This document shows positions 1 through 11,343 of a stretch of DNA of 64,000 nt, one piece after another. This DNA comes from Microvirga massiliensis (GTDB lineage Bacteria > Pseudomonadota > Alphaproteobacteria > Rhizobiales > Beijerinckiaceae). The position numbers were made by a program, and so were the translations under genes. The first letter of the stretch is position 1. Every line of letters starts with the position of its first letter. The notes under the pieces are model-generated. The model did not search any database and had not been told where the DNA came from. It saw only the letters and a list, made by a program, of their open reading frames with translations. Location of the stretch: positions 61,803-125,802 of the forward strand of contig NZ_LN811352.1 of the NCBI RefSeq assembly GCF_001006805.1, read 5' to 3'.

Positions 1-179
1 CCGAGGAGGGCATGACCATGCTGTGCGTCACGCACGAGATGGGCTTTGCCCGTCAGGTCGCAGACCGGGTGATCTTCATGGATTACGGCCAGATCGTCGA
101 GATGAACACGCCAAAGGAGTTCTTCACGAACCCTCAGCACGAGCGCACCCGACTCTTTCTCAGCCAAATCCTGCACTGA
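1..179 (+). CDS. Amino-acid ABC transporter ATP-binding protein, C-terminal fragment
   Basis: The reading frame enters from the left edge (first full codon at 3) and stops at 177-179. The 58 visible residues carry the H-loop motif CVTHEMGFARQVADRV, then the FMDYGQIVE strand and a tail ending FLSQIL. This is the usual C-terminus of polar amino-acid uptake ATPases (GlnQ/AapP/HisP type), which power periplasmic binding-protein-dependent import at the inner membrane. Walker A, signature and Walker B motifs lie outside the window, so substrate specificity cannot be judged. The gene converges on the sulfurtransferase gene, with a hairpin in the 62-bp gap. Confidence 0.9.
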   Translation, partial: EEGMTMLCVTHEMGFARQVADRVIFMDYGQIVEMNTPKEFFTNPQHERTRLFLSQILH

Positions 180-188
180 GCCGTCTCG

Positions 189-210
189 CGGCGGGATCTT
201 GGTCCCGCCG
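189..210 (+). terminator. Hairpin in convergent gap
   Basis: An 8-bp perfect stem (CGGCGGGA/TCCCGCCG) encloses a 6-nt loop 10 bp after the stop of the ABC ATPase gene. There is no T-tract on either side, so it may be a weak or bidirectional terminator or only an mRNA-stabilising hairpin. Confidence 0.4.
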
Positions 211-241
211 GCAAGCAGCGCGTCCGGCCTCGGATCTGCCC

Positions 242-1111
242 TTATGCTTGTTTCAAGGGCGCTCCGGTTGCGACCGGAAGATCTTTGCGCGAACCCCATT
301 CCGCCCACGAACCGTCGTAAAGCGCTTGCGCAGGCCGGCCGAGCATCTCGAGCGCAACGGTCAGGATGGCCGCTGAGACGCCGGACCCGCACGATGTGAT
401 CACCGGCCGTTCGAGATCGAGGCCGGCCCGGCGCATCGTCTCTTCGAGATCGGACCGAGTTTTCAGGCGCCCGGCGGCGACGAGTTCGCTGGAGGGCAGA
501 TTCAGGCTTCCGGGCATATGGCCGGCTCGGACGCCTGGGCGGGGCTCGGGCGCCTCGCCGCGAAAGCGGCCGGCAGGACGAGCATCGACGACCTGTGCCG
601 ATCCTGTCTCGAGGGCACGCCGGACGGAAGCCAGGTCGGCGATGGCCGAATGGTCGAGCCGTGCCGTGAAGGTGCGGGGAGCGCGAGGGGCTGGTGATCC
701 CTCTTCGATGGGCCGCCCTTCGGCGCGCCAAACCGGGAGCCCGCCATCGAGGATGACCACGTCGCGCGCACCAAAAGTGCGGAAGGTCCACCACACGCGT
801 GGCGCGGCAAAGAGTCCGGCGCCATCATAGACGACGATTCGCATCCCATCGCCGATTCCGAGCGCACCGACCGCCGCGGCGAACCGGTTCGGCGAGGGCA
901 GCATGTGCGGGAGCGGTGAACTCTCGTCCCGGACCGCATCGAGGTCGAACCGGATCGCTCCTGGAATATGGCCCTCGAGGTACTCCGCCGCAGGATCGCG
1001 GTTCATCGCCGGAAGATACCAGGAGCCGTCCACAACCACGATGTCCGGGGCCCCGAGGCGCTGGTTCAGCCACTCGCCCGAAACGAAGGGGCTATCTTGT
1101 CGGCTGTCCAT
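242..1111 (-). CDS. sseA: 3-mercaptopyruvate/thiosulfate sulfurtransferase (tandem rhodanese)
   Basis: A 289-aa protein with two rhodanese domains: an inactive N-terminal one (about residues 10-130) and a catalytic C-terminal one (about 165-285). The active-site loop is CGSGVSA with the persulfide-forming cysteine at about residue 241. CGSG[VT]-type loops are typical of 3-mercaptopyruvate sulfurtransferases rather than thiosulfate-specific rhodaneses (CRKGVT). It transfers sulfane sulfur from mercaptopyruvate to thiol acceptors in the cytoplasm. ATG 1111 is preferred because GAGG lies 5 nt upstream; GTG 1114 is also possible. It follows alaX by only 7 bp, so the two are probably co-transcribed. 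Confidence 0.9.
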   Translation of the reverse strand: MDSRQDSPFVSGEWLNQRLGAPDIVVVDGSWYLPAMNRDPAAEYLEGHIPGAIRFDLDAVRDESSPLPHMLPSPNRFAAAVGALGIGDGMRIVVYDGAGLFAAPRVWWTFRTFGARDVVILDGGLPVWRAEGRPIEEGSPAPRAPRTFTARLDHSAIADLASVRRALETGSAQVVDARPAGRFRGEAPEPRPGVRAGHMPGSLNLPSSELVAAGRLKTRSDLEETMRRAGLDLERPVITSCGSGVSAAILTVALEMLGRPAQALYDGSWAEWGSRKDLPVATGAPLKQA

Positions 1112-1118
1112 CACATCC

Positions 1119-1826
1119 TCACACCAGCTTGATTCGGACGCGGCGGTTCTGCCGCCCCTTCTTCTCGATATCGGTCACGGTGACGACGCCGATCTCGCCG
1201 GTACTTCTGACATGGGTCCCGCCGCAGGGCTGCAGATCGATTCCCTCGATCTCGACGAGACGCACCCGGCCGGCACCCCGTGGAGGCTTCACCGCCATCG
1301 TCTTCACCAGGCCCGGATTGGCGTCGAGTTCCTCATCCGTGATCCACCGTTCCCGGACCGGAGCGTCCCGCTCCACCAGCTCCATGAGCCTCCGGGTCAG
1401 CTCCTCCCGGTCTAGTCCCCCTTCAGGAATATCGAAGTCGAGGCGGCCTTCGCCCTGGCCGATCGAGCCACCCGTGACCGGGAACGGGAGCACGACACTG
1501 AGGAGGTGGAGGGCGGTGTGGATCCGCATAAAGGCGAGGCGCCTCTCCCAATCGAGCTCGAGGCGGATCTGGTCGCCGGGGGCCGGCAGGGCCTCGCTGG
1601 AAGCGAAAAGGTGCAGAATTCGTGTGCGGTCCGGGGCATAGACCGTATTGGCGATGGCATTCCGTGCGCCGCCGGGCCCCTCTGCGAATCCGGCATCCCC
1701 AGGCTGGCCACCGCCCTGCGGATAGAAGACGGTGCGGTCGAGGACGACTCCATTGTCCAGATGTTCGAGCACCTGCGCCGTGCACGAGGTGAGATACGCG
1801 TCATTACGGAAAAGAAGTTCGGTCAT
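1119..1826 (-). CDS. Alanyl-tRNA editing protein AlaX
   Basis: A 235-aa free-standing homologue of the AlaRS editing domain. FYPQGGGQPGD lies near residue 34, and the zinc/catalytic motifs HTALH (103-107) and CGGTH (191-195) are intact. AlaX proteins hydrolyse Ser-tRNA(Ala) or Gly-tRNA(Ala) in trans. The frame stays open upstream to 1982, but ATG 1826 gives the family start MTELLFRND and removes a non-conserved leader of 52 residues. It lies directly upstream of the sulfurtransferase gene on the same strand. Confidence 0.92.
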   Translation of the reverse strand: MTELLFRNDAYLTSCTAQVLEHLDNGVVLDRTVFYPQGGGQPGDAGFAEGPGGARNAIANTVYAPDRTRILHLFASSEALPAPGDQIRLELDWERRLAFMRIHTALHLLSVVLPFPVTGGSIGQGEGRLDFDIPEGGLDREELTRRLMELVERDAPVRERWITDEELDANPGLVKTMAVKPPRGAGRVRLVEIEGIDLQPCGGTHVRSTGEIGVVTVTDIEKKGRQNRRVRIKLV

Positions 1827-1989
1827 GTCGCTCCCGCGGGTTGGCGGGCACCTTAGTGCCATTGCTGCCGACACGGAACCTCTCGGCGGTCCGGCACGCA
1901 TCGAACAGCTTGAGACGAGCAACCAGCTTCGTGTGTCGGATCGAGCCTGAAATGGCTCCGGCCACGACGACCCACGCTTCATAAGCGAA

Positions 1990-2019
1990 AAGGCCGGGCT
2001 GCTTGTGCAGCCCGGCCTT
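1990..2019 (-). terminator. Rho-independent terminator of tRNA-Asn
   Basis: A 13-bp perfect stem (AAGGCCGGGCTGC and its complement) with a 4-nt loop starts 6 bp past the CCA end of tRNA-Asn. In the minus direction it runs into TTTTCGCTT, a short T-run. It also insulates alaX from tRNA read-through. Confidence 0.8.
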
Positions 2020-2025
2020 CCGAAT

Positions 2026-2101
2026 TGGCTCCGCGAGCAGGACTCGAACCTGCGACCCAGCGGTTAACAGCCGCTTGCTCTACCGACTGAGCTATCGCGG
2101 A
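2026..2101 (-). tRNA. tRNA-Asn (GTT)
   Basis: A 76-nt cloverleaf on the minus strand. The acceptor stem TCCGCGA/TCGCGGA is perfect, the D-loop AGCTCAGTCGGTAGAGC is canonical, the anticodon loop CTGTTAA gives GTT, the T-loop TTCGAGT is normal and the CCA end is encoded. Confidence 0.97.
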
Positions 2102-2261
2102 TCAGGGTGGGTGCCATATATCACCGAAAGATCGGGTTGCAACCCCTTTTCCAGCCCTTTTCCAGCGGCAAGAAATTGCGTCGCGCAAATACCGTGAAGC
2201 GGTTGCCCTGCGTGGCGCCGCTCTGCTATTGAGCGATTGTCGCAGAGCGGCAACGCCCAAC

Positions 2262-2335
2262 GGCCTCGTGGCGGAGTGGTTACGCAGAGGACTGCAAATC
2301 CTTGTACGGGGGTTCGATTCCCTCCGAGGCCTCCA
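2262..2335 (+). tRNA. tRNA-Cys (GCA)
   Basis: A 74-nt tRNA with acceptor stem GGCCTCG/CGAGGCC, discriminator T and encoded CCA. The anticodon loop CTGCAAA reads GCA, decoding UGC/UGU. It is divergent from tRNA-Asn across a 160-bp spacer that must hold both promoters. Confidence 0.97.
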
Positions 2336-2378
2336 ACTCTTTCTCATGCGCTCCTCGTTATCCACAGAGGCACTTTCC

Positions 2379-3038
2379 ATGGTCGATTTCGCGCAGGCGC
2401 GCCGCACGATGGTCGATAGCCAGCTGCGGACGTTCGACGTGAACGATCTGCCGCTGCTTGCCGCGATGGACACCGTTTCGCGCGAGCGCTTCGTTCTGCC
2501 GGGCTGGGAAGATCTCGCCTATTCGGATCAGGATATTCCTCTCGGGTCCGGGGCTCGCGCCCGGATGATGCTCTCACCGATGGTGCTCGGGCGTCTCATC
2601 CAAGCTCTCGAGATCGGGGAGGGCACACGGGTCCTCGATGTGGCCTGCGGCCTAGGCTACTCCAGCGCCGTCATGGCTCAACTCGGCGGCACGGTCGTAG
2701 CCCTGGACGAGGACGAGGCGCTGACTGCGGCCGCGAAGGAGCGGCTTTCGTCTCTATCTCCGTCGGTCAGGGTCCAGACGGGGCCGCTCGCTCATGGCGA
2801 TGCCGAGCACGGCCCCTACGATGCCATCCTGGTGAATGGCTCGGTCGAGACGAGGCCCGAGAGCCTGTTTGCTCAGCTTGCCGATCGGGGCCGGCTGGCT
2901 TGCGTGGTCGGGCAGGGCCCGATAGGCCGCGCGACACTGTTCATCCGGGCCGGGGAGGCCATCGGATCCCGCATCCTTTTCGATGCGGCCGCGCCGACTC
3001 TCGAAGCCTTCCGGTCAGAGCCCGGCTTCGTCTTCTGA
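2379..3038 (+). CDS. Protein-L-isoaspartate O-methyltransferase family protein
   Basis: A 219-aa SAM-dependent methyltransferase. The SAM-binding motif VLDVACGLGYSS is at 85-96 and a second acidic strand (VVALDED) follows. The N-terminal part MVDFAQARRTMVDSQLRT is typical of the alphaproteobacterial branch of the family. Canonical Pcm repairs isoaspartyl residues in aged proteins; this branch is more divergent and its substrate is unproven. ATG 2379 fits the family start; the open frame upstream runs back into tRNA-Cys and is not coding. The gene precedes tolC, a common pairing in this order. Confidence 0.88.
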   Translation: MVDFAQARRTMVDSQLRTFDVNDLPLLAAMDTVSRERFVLPGWEDLAYSDQDIPLGSGARARMMLSPMVLGRLIQALEIGEGTRVLDVACGLGYSSAVMAQLGGTVVALDEDEALTAAAKERLSSLSPSVRVQTGPLAHGDAEHGPYDAILVNGSVETRPESLFAQLADRGRLACVVGQGPIGRATLFIRAGEAIGSRILFDAAAPTLEAFRSEPGFVF

Positions 3039-3214
3039 AGTTCGCCCCTGCGCGGGGGGTGGGGCGGGTGTAGCTTTTTTGCGGCACTCGACCAAGAACC
3101 GCCCATCAAGCGTTGCTGCCGGGTTGTCGCCTCCAAGCTAATCGGTATGTTCCAGAGAGGGCTCCGGCGCTCCGGTTCTGGCGTGTCGGATAATCATAAC
3201 GCTGGCAGGTTTTG

Positions 3215-4642
3215 GTGGGCTCAATCAAGGTGATCGCACTGGCGAGAATTCACCGGACGATCCGTGTCGCCGTGAGCGCCGGAGCGATCATGGCGGTGTT
3301 GCCGGCCTCTGCGGAGACGCTCGAGAGCGCTCTCGCAAGAGCCTACGGCGCCAATCCAGCCCTCAACGCCCAGCGGGCGAGCGTGCGCGCAACGGACGAG
3401 AATGTCGCTCGCGCCAAATCGGGTTATCGGCCGCGCATCAATGCGACCGCTGATGCTGGGGCTTTGTTCGAGGAATTTGAATCGCCAGCGCGCCCTGTCC
3501 TTGGTGGCGTGAATCCTAATAGCACGACGGTCACGCGCACAGCTCCGAGGGGAGTTGGTGTCCAGGTCGATCAGACTCTGTTCAACGGGTTCCAGACGAG
3601 CAATTCCGTCAGGCAGGCCGAATCCTCTGTCATGAGTGCGCGGGAGACTTTGCGCAACAACGAGCAGAATACGCTGTTCAATGCCGTCACGGCCTACATG
3701 AACGTTCTGCGGGATACGGCCATTCTCAATCTTCAGAGGAACAACGTCGAGGTCATCGACGAGCAGTTGCGGCAAACCCGGGATCGATTCGAGGTCGGTG
3801 AGGTTACTCGAACTGACGTCGCGCAGGCGGAATCGCGTCTGGCTTTGGCAAGATCGCAGGCCAGCCTCGCCGAGGCAAACCTTCGGACGAGCATCGCCAC
3901 CTACCGGCAGGTCATTGGGGTCGAGCCACGCCAGCTCGCACCGGGGCGGCCGGTTGACCGGCTGCTTCCTCGCACTCTCGAGGCGGCCTTGCAGATCGGG
4001 CTGAAGGAGCACCCGGCCATTCACGCAGCTCTCCATGGGGTCGATGTAGCGGAGTTGCAGGTTCGGATCACGGAGGGAGAACTCGCTCCGCAGCTCGGGC
4101 TTACCGGGACGTTCGCTCGGCGCTACGACTCGCAGATTCCCGGCGACGAGCGGACAGCTGCCTCCGTTGTCGCTCGATTGACCGTGCCGATCTACCAGGG
4201 TGGCGACGTCCATGCCCGGACGCGGCAGGACAAGGAAACTGTCGGCCAAAGGCGCCTCGAGGCCGATTCGGTCAGGGACCAAGTTCGGGCCGCCGTGATC
4301 TCCTCCTGGGGGCAGCTCGAAGCTGCCCGTGCGCAGATAATTGCAGCTCAGGCCCAGGTTGACGCCAGCGAGACCGCTTTGAATGGCGTGCGGGAAGAGG
4401 CACGCGTCGGGCAGCGGACGACGCTCGATGTCCTGAACGCGCAGCAGGAGTTGCTCAACGCCCGGGTGAATCTCATCACGGCCCAGCGCGACCGGGTCGT
4501 CGCGTCTTATGCCGTGGTGCAGTCGACCGGACGCCTCTCGTCGCGCAGCATCGGCCTGAATGTCGAACAATACAGCCCGAAGCTTCACTACGACCAAGTC
4601 AAGGATCTCTGGTTCGGACTGACGACGCCGGAAGGCAAGTAA
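3215..4642 (+). CDS. tolC: TolC family outer-membrane efflux/type I secretion channel
   Basis: About 475 residues. A signal peptide ends at the LPASA/ETLES junction, followed by two outer-membrane efflux repeats (roughly residues 38-235 and 250-440) with the family's long amphipathic helices (TLRNNEQNTLFNAVTAYM; ALNGVREEARVGQRT). TolC trimers form the outer-membrane and periplasmic tunnel for tripartite pumps and type I secretion. No partner genes lie nearby. GTG 3215 is preferred because a GCAGG element lies 5 nt upstream; TTG 3212 and GTG 3230 are alternatives. Confidence 0.92.
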   Translation: MGSIKVIALARIHRTIRVAVSAGAIMAVLPASAETLESALARAYGANPALNAQRASVRATDENVARAKSGYRPRINATADAGALFEEFESPARPVLGGVNPNSTTVTRTAPRGVGVQVDQTLFNGFQTSNSVRQAESSVMSARETLRNNEQNTLFNAVTAYMNVLRDTAILNLQRNNVEVIDEQLRQTRDRFEVGEVTRTDVAQAESRLALARSQASLAEANLRTSIATYRQVIGVEPRQLAPGRPVDRLLPRTLEAALQIGLKEHPAIHAALHGVDVAELQVRITEGELAPQLGLTGTFARRYDSQIPGDERTAASVVARLTVPIYQGGDVHARTRQDKETVGQRRLEADSVRDQVRAAVISSWGQLEAARAQIIAAQAQVDASETALNGVREEARVGQRTTLDVLNAQQELLNARVNLITAQRDRVVASYAVVQSTGRLSSRSIGLNVEQYSPKLHYDQVKDLWFGLTTPEGK

Positions 4643-4761
4643 AGAAACCCGTGCATGGCCACCGGCAGCGCTCCGCTCAGCTTGCCTCCGCCGCGACCCG
4701 TGAACTACTCCTACGACATCGAGAGACTGCAATTCCGGGTTCCGGGGCCGGCGTGGTGAGC

Positions 4762-5310
4762 ATGAGTTCAGCGAGTGCGAAGATTCAGGAACCGTCCATG
4801 GAGGAGATTTTAGCCTCCATCCGGCGGATCATCGCCGACGATCAGGATAGCGGACGCACCGACAAGCCGGCAGAGCTGGATGGGCCATCCCAGGACGCGA
4901 GCGACGTGCTGGACTTGGCCGAGCTCGATGCCGCAGCTGGCTCCCACGGGGCGGACCTCGATCTCCCGGAGCAGGATGTTTCGTTCCGCGTCGATGACGC
5001 CGGTATCGGCGCACCCAAGGCGGATATCGCCCCCCCGCCGGAGGCTCCGGCCAAGCAGGATTTCGGATCGGGGCTGTTGTCGCCGGCCGTCGACAGCACG
5101 GTGTCGCAGGCATTCGGGCTCCTATCCTCGACCATCTCGAACCAAAGCTTCTCCTCGACGCTCCTGAGCTCCAATCCGCGGACCCTGGAAGATCTCGTGG
5201 GCGACCTCCTTCGCCCGCTGCTCAAGGCTTGGCTCGACGAGCACCTCCCGCCTCTCGTCGAGCGCCTCGTCAGATCGGAGATCGAACGAGTGGCGCGCGG
5301 CGGGCGCTGA
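4762..5310 (+). CDS. PopZ-like DUF2497 family protein (polar organizing protein)
   Basis: A 182-aa acidic protein. The conserved N-terminal helix EPSMEEILASIRRIIADD (residues 9-26) is followed by a long Asp/Pro/Ala-rich, probably disordered linker (about 27-120). The conserved C-terminal block LEDLVGDLLRPLLKAWLDEHLP (about 142-163) ends the protein. This matches DUF2497/PopZ, which self-assembles at cell poles and tethers chromosome-segregation and cell-cycle proteins in Caulobacter and Agrobacterium. Length (PopZ is about 180 aa) and position between tolC and valS agree. Function here is inferred from family only. Confidence 0.85.
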   Translation: MSSASAKIQEPSMEEILASIRRIIADDQDSGRTDKPAELDGPSQDASDVLDLAELDAAAGSHGADLDLPEQDVSFRVDDAGIGAPKADIAPPPEAPAKQDFGSGLLSPAVDSTVSQAFGLLSSTISNQSFSSTLLSSNPRTLEDLVGDLLRPLLKAWLDEHLPPLVERLVRSEIERVARGGR

Positions 5311-5478
5311 CGCCGCCATTCGGCCCGCTTCCGCACGACCGCGCCCCCGACGCCGCCGGACGTCGAGAGGTCCCTGCGGGACATCGAGACTCGCGCGTCC
5401 GAGTTGACTTGCCGCGATCAGTTCGATTTTTAGCCCGCACGACTGCCGGCCCGGACCGGCTCAACCGCGGTTTTACCC

Positions 5479-8187
<2,709 letters not shown>

Positions 8188-8313
8188 AGGCTGCCATGGG
8201 CCTTGGCTCATCGATCGCGACCAGGCAGATTGTTAGGCTCGTCTGAGCGCGAGCCAAAGGATTTCAACGGCTTGGGTGCAGACGGATAAGTTGCGCTAGG
8301 GAGAGAACAGGCG

Positions 8314-10275
8314 ATGCTCGGGTCCGTTCTGATTGCGAATCGCGGCGAGATCGCCTGCCGGATCATCAAGACCGCGCGCCGGCTGGGCTTGCGGACAATC
8401 GCGGTCTACTCCGAGGCCGATGCACGCTCCTTTTTCGTCAGGTTGGCGGATGAGGCGCATCTGATCGGTCCGGCTCCTGCGCAGCAGAGCTATCTCCGGA
8501 TCGACACGATTATCGACGTGGCCCGGCGGACCGGAGCCGAGTGCATTCACCCCGGGTATGGCTTCCTCTCGGAGCGAGCCGAGTTTGCCGAGGCATGCGC
8601 AGCGAACGGAATCGTCTTCGTTGGGCCACCGCCGGCGGCGATACGGGCGATGGGCTTGAAGGATGCCGCCAAGGCCCTTGTGCAGAAGGCCGGTGTGCCA
8701 GTCGTCCCAGGATACCACGGAATGCGCCAGGAGCCGGATTTCCTGCGGCAGAAGGCCTATGAAATCGGGTATCCGGTTCTCATTAAGGCGGTCGCCGGCG
8801 GTGGCGGCAAAGGCATGAAGCGCGTCGACCGCGTTGCCGAATTCGAGGCGGCTTTGGCAAGCGCGCAGCGCGAGGCCACTGGCGCGTTCGGCGACCCGCG
8901 CGTTCTCGTCGAGAAATACATTCTCGCCCCCCGGCATATCGAGATCCAGGTCTTCGCCGACAGTCATGGCCATATCGTGCACCTGTTCGAGCGCGACTGC
9001 TCCCTGCAGCGGCGGCACCAGAAGGTCATCGAAGAGGCCCCTGCGCCGGGGATGACGGAGGAGATGCGGCGCGCCATGGGGGCTGCGGCTGTCGAAGCTG
9101 CGCGCGCGGTTGGTTATGTCGGAGCTGGAACGGTCGAGTTCATCGTAGACGCTCGTGAGGGCCTGCGTCCCGATCGCTTCTACTTCATGGAAATGAACAC
9201 GCGGCTGCAGGTCGAGCATCCTGTAACGGAAGCAATCACCAGTCTTGACCTGGTGGAACTGCAACTTCGCGTCGCCTCGGGCGAGGCCCTGCCGTTCAGC
9301 CAGGATGATCTTCGGATCGACGGCCATGCCGTGGAGGCGCGTGTCTACGCGGAGGATCCCGAGCGCGAGTTTTTACCATCGACCGGGAAACTTTGGGCTC
9401 TGAGGCTGCCGAGCGGGGAGGGAATCCGTGTCGACACCGGCGTCGAGGCGGGAGGAGAGGTCACGCCGTTCTACGACCCGATGATTGCAAAGATCATCGC
9501 GCGTGGAAGCGATCGTGGTGAGGCGCTTCAACGACTCGCGCGTGCGCTCGGCGATACGATCGTGGCTGGACCGAAAAGCAATGTCGGGTTTCTGAAGAGG
9601 CTCTGCCAGGAAGAGGAATTTGCCCGCGGTGTCTTCGATACGGGCTACATCGACCAGAATCTTGCCAAGCTCGGAGCAGTGCCTCAGCCGCCATCGCCGA
9701 ATGCGATCCGCACAGGCGCTCTGCATCTCCTGAAAAGGAATATGGAGAAGCTCCGTTCATCATTGCCATCCGACGCGGCGAGAGACCCGTGGAACGCCAA
9801 TGACGCTTTCCAGCTCGTAGGCCAGCGTCACTTTTCACTCCCGGTTGTCACTGACGGTGAGGCAGCAACGCTGATCGTCGAGTGGCATGACGAACAGCCT
9901 CTCGTGCAGGGTTCGAATGCAACGGATCCGGATCGGAATCAGGTGATCCCGGCGGACGGTGCAGTTCTCGTGCTCGACCAGGGACGTCAGACGCGCGTCG
10001 CCCTGTACGATCCGTTCGACGTGGATCTCGAACATCTCGATGAGGGTGGGACCGTCCGCGCGCCAATGCACGGAAAGCTCGTGGCGCAGTTTGTCTCGGT
10101 GGGGGATCGGGTCGCGAAAGGGCAACGGCTCGCCATCATGGAGGCCATGAAAATGGAGCACGCTCTCGTTGCCCCCGTTGCGGGTGATATAGTCGAGGTC
10201 TCCGCAGTCGCTGGAGCGCAGGTCGAGGAGGGGGCCCGGCTGTTTACGATCCAAGCCGAGGGCGAACCGGCCTAG
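8314..10275 (+). CDS. Biotin-dependent acyl-CoA carboxylase alpha subunit (methylcrotonyl-CoA type)
   Basis: A 653-aa protein combining a biotin carboxylase N-half and a biotin carboxyl carrier C-terminus. Visible features are the N-terminal VLIANRGEIACRI, ATP-grasp glycine loop GGGGKGMKR (about 161-169), catalytic MNTRLQVEHPVTE (about 292-304) and biotinylation motif EAMKM with Lys613. The central region (DPWNANDAFQL) resembles 3-methylcrotonyl-CoA carboxylase alpha (leucine breakdown) more than PccA, but this is not decisive. The carboxyltransferase beta subunit is not adjacent. The modifying ligase BirA is encoded at 58089. Confidence 0.88.
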   Translation: MLGSVLIANRGEIACRIIKTARRLGLRTIAVYSEADARSFFVRLADEAHLIGPAPAQQSYLRIDTIIDVARRTGAECIHPGYGFLSERAEFAEACAANGIVFVGPPPAAIRAMGLKDAAKALVQKAGVPVVPGYHGMRQEPDFLRQKAYEIGYPVLIKAVAGGGGKGMKRVDRVAEFEAALASAQREATGAFGDPRVLVEKYILAPRHIEIQVFADSHGHIVHLFERDCSLQRRHQKVIEEAPAPGMTEEMRRAMGAAAVEAARAVGYVGAGTVEFIVDAREGLRPDRFYFMEMNTRLQVEHPVTEAITSLDLVELQLRVASGEALPFSQDDLRIDGHAVEARVYAEDPEREFLPSTGKLWALRLPSGEGIRVDTGVEAGGEVTPFYDPMIAKIIARGSDRGEALQRLARALGDTIVAGPKSNVGFLKRLCQEEEFARGVFDTGYIDQNLAKLGAVPQPPSPNAIRTGALHLLKRNMEKLRSSLPSDAARDPWNANDAFQLVGQRHFSLPVVTDGEAATLIVEWHDEQPLVQGSNATDPDRNQVIPADGAVLVLDQGRQTRVALYDPFDVDLEHLDEGGTVRAPMHGKLVAQFVSVGDRVAKGQRLAIMEAMKMEHALVAPVAGDIVEVSAVAGAQVEEGARLFTIQAEGEPA

Positions 10276-10348
10276 CAGGCCGCGTGGTATTTTAGCCGCG
10301 TCGGTTCGTGCCGTTTACGATCCATCAATATCGTGCTTCTCCTCAATC

Positions 10349-10786
10349 ATGACCCTCCATCTGCTGAAGCTCTGTGTCGGCTGTGAGTCGATCAGCGATC
10401 TCAAGGATTGGATTGAGGAGAACCGGCTCCATCATCACCGGATGGGTCGCGTTTACGAACAGACGCACACGACACGAATGTTACCGAGGAAGTGTGCGGA
10501 TCTCCTGGATGGTGGATCGCTCTACTGGGTGATCAAGGGCCAGGTTAGCTGCCGGCAGCCACTCCTCGACATCCGACCATTTACCGACGCTGGCGGAATC
10601 GGGCGGTGTCACCTCGTGCTCGATTCGGCAGTGATCCCGGTCGAGCCTCGTCCCTGCCGGCCGTTCCAGGGTTGGCGCTATCTCCAGCCGTCCGATGCCC
10701 CCCGAGACCTAAATTCGGAGCATGACGGACTTGCACAAATGCCCGAAGCACTCCGTCGCGAGCTTGCGGAGCTGGGCCTTCTCTGA
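10349..10786 (+). CDS. DUF1489 family protein
   Basis: A 145-aa protein matching the DUF1489 family common in alphaproteobacteria: MTLHLLKLCVG start, RRxxxxLLDGGSLYWVIKG-like core around residues 45-67, and a PFQGWRYL block near residue 107. No signal peptide or membrane segment is visible. Function is unknown. It starts 73 bp after the carboxylase gene and could be in the same transcript. Confidence 0.85.
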   Translation: MTLHLLKLCVGCESISDLKDWIEENRLHHHRMGRVYEQTHTTRMLPRKCADLLDGGSLYWVIKGQVSCRQPLLDIRPFTDAGGIGRCHLVLDSAVIPVEPRPCRPFQGWRYLQPSDAPRDLNSEHDGLAQMPEALRRELAELGLL

Positions 10787-10884
10787 TCGTCAAGCGTTAC
10801 CGACTCTGTCCCTGCGCTGAGGTAAGCGGAACCGGGTGGCTCGGGTACGCATTGGCTCGATGTATCAGTTGAGTGGAGGTGGCG

Positions 10885-11247
10885 ATGCTCCTGGCAGCAT
10901 CCGAGGGTCGGCACTGGCGTTACGAGGTATGCGAACATTCAGACGGATACCTCGTTCAGATGCGCGATCTGGAAACCGGCACCCTTGACGAGGATTTCTC
11001 AACCATCTTTCGCACGATGCCGGTGGCGTTCGCTTATGCTGAACTTTCAGCCGCTCTCGAGCGCCGAGCCTCAGCTGAACTCGAAGCCAGCGACAGCGCC
11101 GAAATCGAGAACGAGTCCGATATCGTTGCCAGTGAAAGAGCATTTGTCTCGCTGAGCCATCGGCTCGGCGATTTGGGTGTAAACGGTATTTCAGCCAAGG
11201 CGTGGGAGCGCGAGCGAGAAAGCCTTCCTGTACGCCGGCTCCACTGA
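10885..11247 (+). CDS. Hypothetical protein
   Basis: A 120-aa protein that I do not recognise. It begins MLLAASEGRHWRYEVCEHSDGYLVQMRDLETG, suggesting a small beta-rich N-terminal half. A glutamate/alanine-rich helical stretch follows (about 45-85), then a basic, Arg-rich tail. There is no signal peptide, membrane helix or cysteine cluster. ATG 10885 is chosen because GGAGG sits 5 nt upstream; an in-frame GTG at 10873 is possible. It lies 96 bp upstream of the vWA/J-domain pair on the same strand. Confidence 0.6.
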   Translation: MLLAASEGRHWRYEVCEHSDGYLVQMRDLETGTLDEDFSTIFRTMPVAFAYAELSAALERRASAELEASDSAEIENESDIVASERAFVSLSHRLGDLGVNGISAKAWERERESLPVRRLH

Positions 11248-11343
11248 TCGAAAAAAGCCGTCCGCGGTCGGGGCACCTTCCGGCAGTCCTGACAGGCGTT
11301 TACATCTTTGATCCAAGGGCCCACATCTGCCCTTGGAGAGAGA

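Noticed and set aside
2358..2366. Perfect DnaA box TTATCCACA between tRNA-Cys and the pcm-like gene
   Set aside because: A single 9-mer match is expected about once per two windows of this size; no further boxes, AT-rich element or origin genes nearby.
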